DNA of 64,000 nucleotides from Buchnera aphidicola (Macrosiphum gaurae) (GTDB lineage Bacteria; Pseudomonadota; Gammaproteobacteria; Enterobacterales; Enterobacteriaceae): NCBI RefSeq assembly GCF_005080965.1, contig NZ_CP034867.1, positions 579,562 to 643,561 of the forward strand, read 5' to 3'. Shown piece by piece: positions 61,741 to 64,000 of this stretch (position 1 is its first letter; each line of letters starts with the position of its first letter). The notes under the pieces were generated by a model. It saw only the letters and a program-made list of their open reading frames with translations, ran no database searches and was not told where the DNA came from. The position numbers and the translations under genes were made by a program.

Positions 61741-63098
61741 TTTTTATTTTTTGTGTAGGGATTTAAGTTGTCTTTAAATTTTATTTGAATAGGTGTTCCC
61801 TTTATTTTAAGACTATTATAAAAAAAATTCGTTAAATATCGCTTATAAGGTAAAGATAAATATTTAACTTGATTGCCATGTATAATAACTTTAGGTGGAT
61901 TAGAACTACCTAAGTGTGCATATTTTAATTTTATTCGACGTCCTTTTATTATTGGTGGTTGATGTTTTTTAATTGCCATATGCATGGTTTTTGTAAGTAT
62001 TGATGTATTGATCTTTCTTTTCGATGCTATATAAGATTCGTTGATTGATTTAAATAATTGAAATATTCCCTTTTTATATAATCCAGATACAAAATGTATT
62101 CTTGAATAATAAAGAAATTTTAATTTGTTTTTGATTAGTTCTTTTGTTTTTTTTAATTCTGAAGAATTTAATAAGTCACATTTATTTGCAACTATAACAA
62201 TCCCTTTTCCCGATTTAATGATAAAATCAGCTAACGAGAGATCTTGATGGCATACTTGAATATTTGCATCTATTATTAATAGTATTACGTTAGATTTTTC
62301 AATGGTTTGTAATGTTTTTATTATTGAAAACTTTTCAAAATCATTCACATGTCTCTTTTTTTTGGCCGCTCCTGCTGTGTCAACTAGGGTATAATTCTCA
62401 TAATTATATTTAATATTCGTCGATATACTGTCTAAAGTCGTACCAGGTACATTGCATGTAATCATTCTTTCTTCTTTTAAAATTCCATTAATTAAAGTTG
62501 ATTTTCCGACATTTGGTCGGCCAATAAAAGCTACCTTTATAGGTGATTTATTTGATTTTTTATTTTTATATGATTCATCTATTTCTTCTTTTTTGAAATT
62601 TATTTTTATCCAGGGAATTAAGTGTTTAGTAATAAGAGTATTTATACCTTGATTATGACTAGCAGAAATTTTATGTATTTTTTTAAATCCTAATGAGCAA
62701 AATTCGTTGAATGTAGAGACTTGATTGATACCGTCAATTTTATTAATAACCAGAATAGTTTTTTTTTGATAAGTTCTTATTTTTTTTGAAATTTCATATT
62801 CTTGCAGCATTAATCCATCTCGAGCGTCTACTAAAAATAAAATTAAATGCGATTCTTTTATAGCTATCAATGTTTGTTGATATGCTTTTTTTTCTATTTC
62901 ATTTGATTTGATATCTAGACCTGCTGTGTCAATTAAAATTATTTTTTGATTTATTTCTAATGTACAGTATCCATATTGTCTGTCTCTAGTGACTCCTGGA
63001 TGGTTAGCTACTAATGCATTTTTAGTTTTTGTTAAAACATTAAATAAAGTAGATTTTCCTACATTAGTACGGCCGATTAATACAATAATAGGTATCAT
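61737..63098 (-). CDS. der: Ribosome-assembly GTPase Der (EngA)
   Basis: GTPase with two G domains in tandem, needed for 50S assembly. From ATG 63098 ([17 protein letters not shown]) it has 453 residues; E. coli 490. First G domain: [28 protein letters not shown]. Second: [33 protein letters not shown]; then the KH-like C-terminal domain ([14 protein letters not shown]). The acidic linker between the domains is shortened. Ten further codons are open upstream. bamB, between der and yfgM in E. coli, is missing. Confidence 0.96.
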
Positions 63099-63185
63099 TT
63101 TAAATATACACTCTTTTGATAATTTCATGTTTTATAATAAATTTTAATATTTTATATATTGCATTTATTTTTTAATTTATTGAAC

Positions 63186-63758
63186 TTATTTTGATTTTTT
63201 TAATTCATTGATTTTCATGTTAATAATTTCTTTAGATGCATTAGAATCTTCGATTAAAAAACTTTTTTTCCAACATTCTAACGCTTGTTTTTTGTTATTT
63301 TCAATAGCGAAAATATCACCTTTTATATTTTCAGTTATATTGTCCCAATTATGGTTATGAATTGTTTTAAGAATGTTTATTGCTTCTTTGTTTTTATTTT
63401 TTTGAATTTGTATTTTTGCCATGTTTAACTTCAAAATATTTTTTAAATTTTCTTCTTTTGTATATTTTAAACTGTTTTTTAATTGAATATATGCTTTATC
63501 AAAATTCTTATATAGAACATATTTTTTGGCTAGAGATAAAGCTGTTAAGGTTCCATAAACGTTCTGATTTTTAAGTATAAAATTTTCTACTTCATCTAAA
63601 CTTTTAGGGTTTTTTTTATTTATTTTTTTTGTGATTTTTTCATATTTTAAAAACTCTGAATTTTTTTCATTTATTACAAAAGGGTATTTCCAATAAAATA
63701 AAATAAAGCCGATAATAAGAAAAAATAAAATAAGAAAAATGATTTTTATTTTTGACAT
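63186..63758 (-). CDS. yfgM: Membrane-anchored TPR protein YfgM
   Basis: In E. coli YfgM is a single-span inner-membrane protein with a periplasmic TPR domain that works with PpiD at the SecYEG translocon. 190 residues (E. coli 206). Membrane span at residues 5-24 (IIFLILFFLIIGFILFYW), then TPR-like helices (VYGTLTALSLAKKYVLYKN, AYIQLKNSLKYTKEENLKNI in pieces, KGDIFAIENNKKQALECWK). Identification rests on this layout plus its place beside der. hisS, upstream in E. coli, is not seen. Confidence 0.82.
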   Translation of the reverse strand: MSKIKIIFLILFFLIIGFILFYWKYPFVINEKNSEFLKYEKITKKINKKNPKSLDEVENFILKNQNVYGTLTALSLAKKYVLYKNFDKAYIQLKNSLKYTKEENLKNILKLNMAKIQIQKNKNKEAINILKTIHNHNWDNITENIKGDIFAIENNKKQALECWKKSFLIEDSNASKEIINMKINELKKSK

Positions 63759-63912
63759 ATTAAAAATTTTACCTCTATTAAGTTTGAATAATTTTGTTAT
63801 TAAATTTAATTTTTATATAAAAAAATATTTTTTTAATCATGAATGCAATAAGAGCTTTCGTAATGATGAATATTTGGTTCAATTTAGTTTAAAATAATAA
63901 CATATAAAAAAG

Positions 63913-63998
63913 TTATCCGTATGAAAATCACCGATTGTACACAGTTAGTTCATAGAATAAGTTCTTTTATAATCAATACTGCAGACCACTTATCCACA
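63913..63998. other. Possible left edge of the replication origin (DnaA boxes)
   Basis: TTATCCACA at 63990-63998 is a perfect DnaA box; TTGTACACA at 63935-63943 has one mismatch, and TTATCCGTA at 63913-63921 has two. They follow an AT-rich stretch (63760-63912) with no gene. The window ends in the middle, so the rest of the array is not visible. From memory, the Buchnera chromosome is numbered from near mnmG, with der and yfgM at the end of the map, which would put the origin here. Confidence 0.5.
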
Positions 63999-64000
63999 GA

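Noticed and set aside
63921-64000. Frame starting ATG AAA ATC, open to the end of the window (MKITDCTQLVHRISS)
   Set aside because: 26 codons, no ribosome-binding site, no recognisable family, and it contains the DnaA boxes; more likely non-coding origin sequence, but the window ends too soon to be certain.

Overview
The window is a stretch of chromosome from Buchnera aphidicola, the obligate aphid endosymbiont, most like strains of Aphidinae hosts. The evidence is extreme AT richness with runs of A and T, short spacers, no mobile elements or CRISPR, gammaproteobacterial housekeeping genes at nearly full length, and shrunken versions of E. coli gene clusters (strain level is inference).

Layout. 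1-4.2 kb: prfC (3' end outside the window), ansA, nfuA and a dead bioH gene. 4.2-15.2 kb: ssb, dnaB, gshB, yqgF, yggS, hemW, trmB, mutY, yggX, murI, sbcB, tmaR. 15.2-18.8 kb: tRNA-Asn, a CAT-anticodon tRNA that is tRNA-Ile2, pyrE, dut, cysQ, rplI-rpsR-rpsF. 18.9-27.6 kb: rnr, purA, hflC-hflK, miaA, mutL, a pruned E. coli 94-95 min block without priB, hfq and hflX. 27.7-33.7 kb: mannitol genes mtlD and mtlA, then pgi, orn, tRNA-Gly. 33.8-40.6 kb: amiB with an early frameshift, rpmE, a miniature ftsN, hslVU, ibpA, fpr, epmA, coaD. 40.6-42.1 kb: an orphan locus with no recognisable family, split by a poly(A) run. 42.2-49.4 kb: rsmJ, pitA, ynfM, dapF, cyaY, hemC, frameshifted hemD, tRNAs Pro, His, Arg. 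49.5-57.1 kb: rho, trxA, rep, ilvC, ilvD, tRNA-Trp. 57.3-63.8 kb: iscS-iscU, hscB-hscA-fdx, der, yfgM. The last 100 bases carry a perfect DnaA box and look like the edge of the replication origin.

How the genes fit together. The nutritional role shows in ilvC and ilvD (branched-chain amino acids), dapF (lysine and peptidoglycan) and, less directly, cysQ, trxA and hemC/hemD (sulfate assimilation and siroheme). Carbon enters as mannitol through MtlA and MtlD to Pgi, with the PTS regulator TmaR retained. Iron-sulfur assembly is kept as a shortened isc set plus NfuA and CyaY. Wall and division functions are minimal: MurI, DapF, AmiB and an FtsN cut down to its cytoplasmic tail, one membrane span and the core of its essential segment.

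The most notable signals are the orphan locus at 40.6-42.1 kb; three genes (amiB, the orphan, hemD) whose frames are broken exactly at runs of 9-10 A, the kind of site where Buchnera RNA polymerase is known to slip; the miniature FtsN; the bioH pseudogene beside nfuA; the A11 run in the ibpA promoter; and the possible origin at the right edge.
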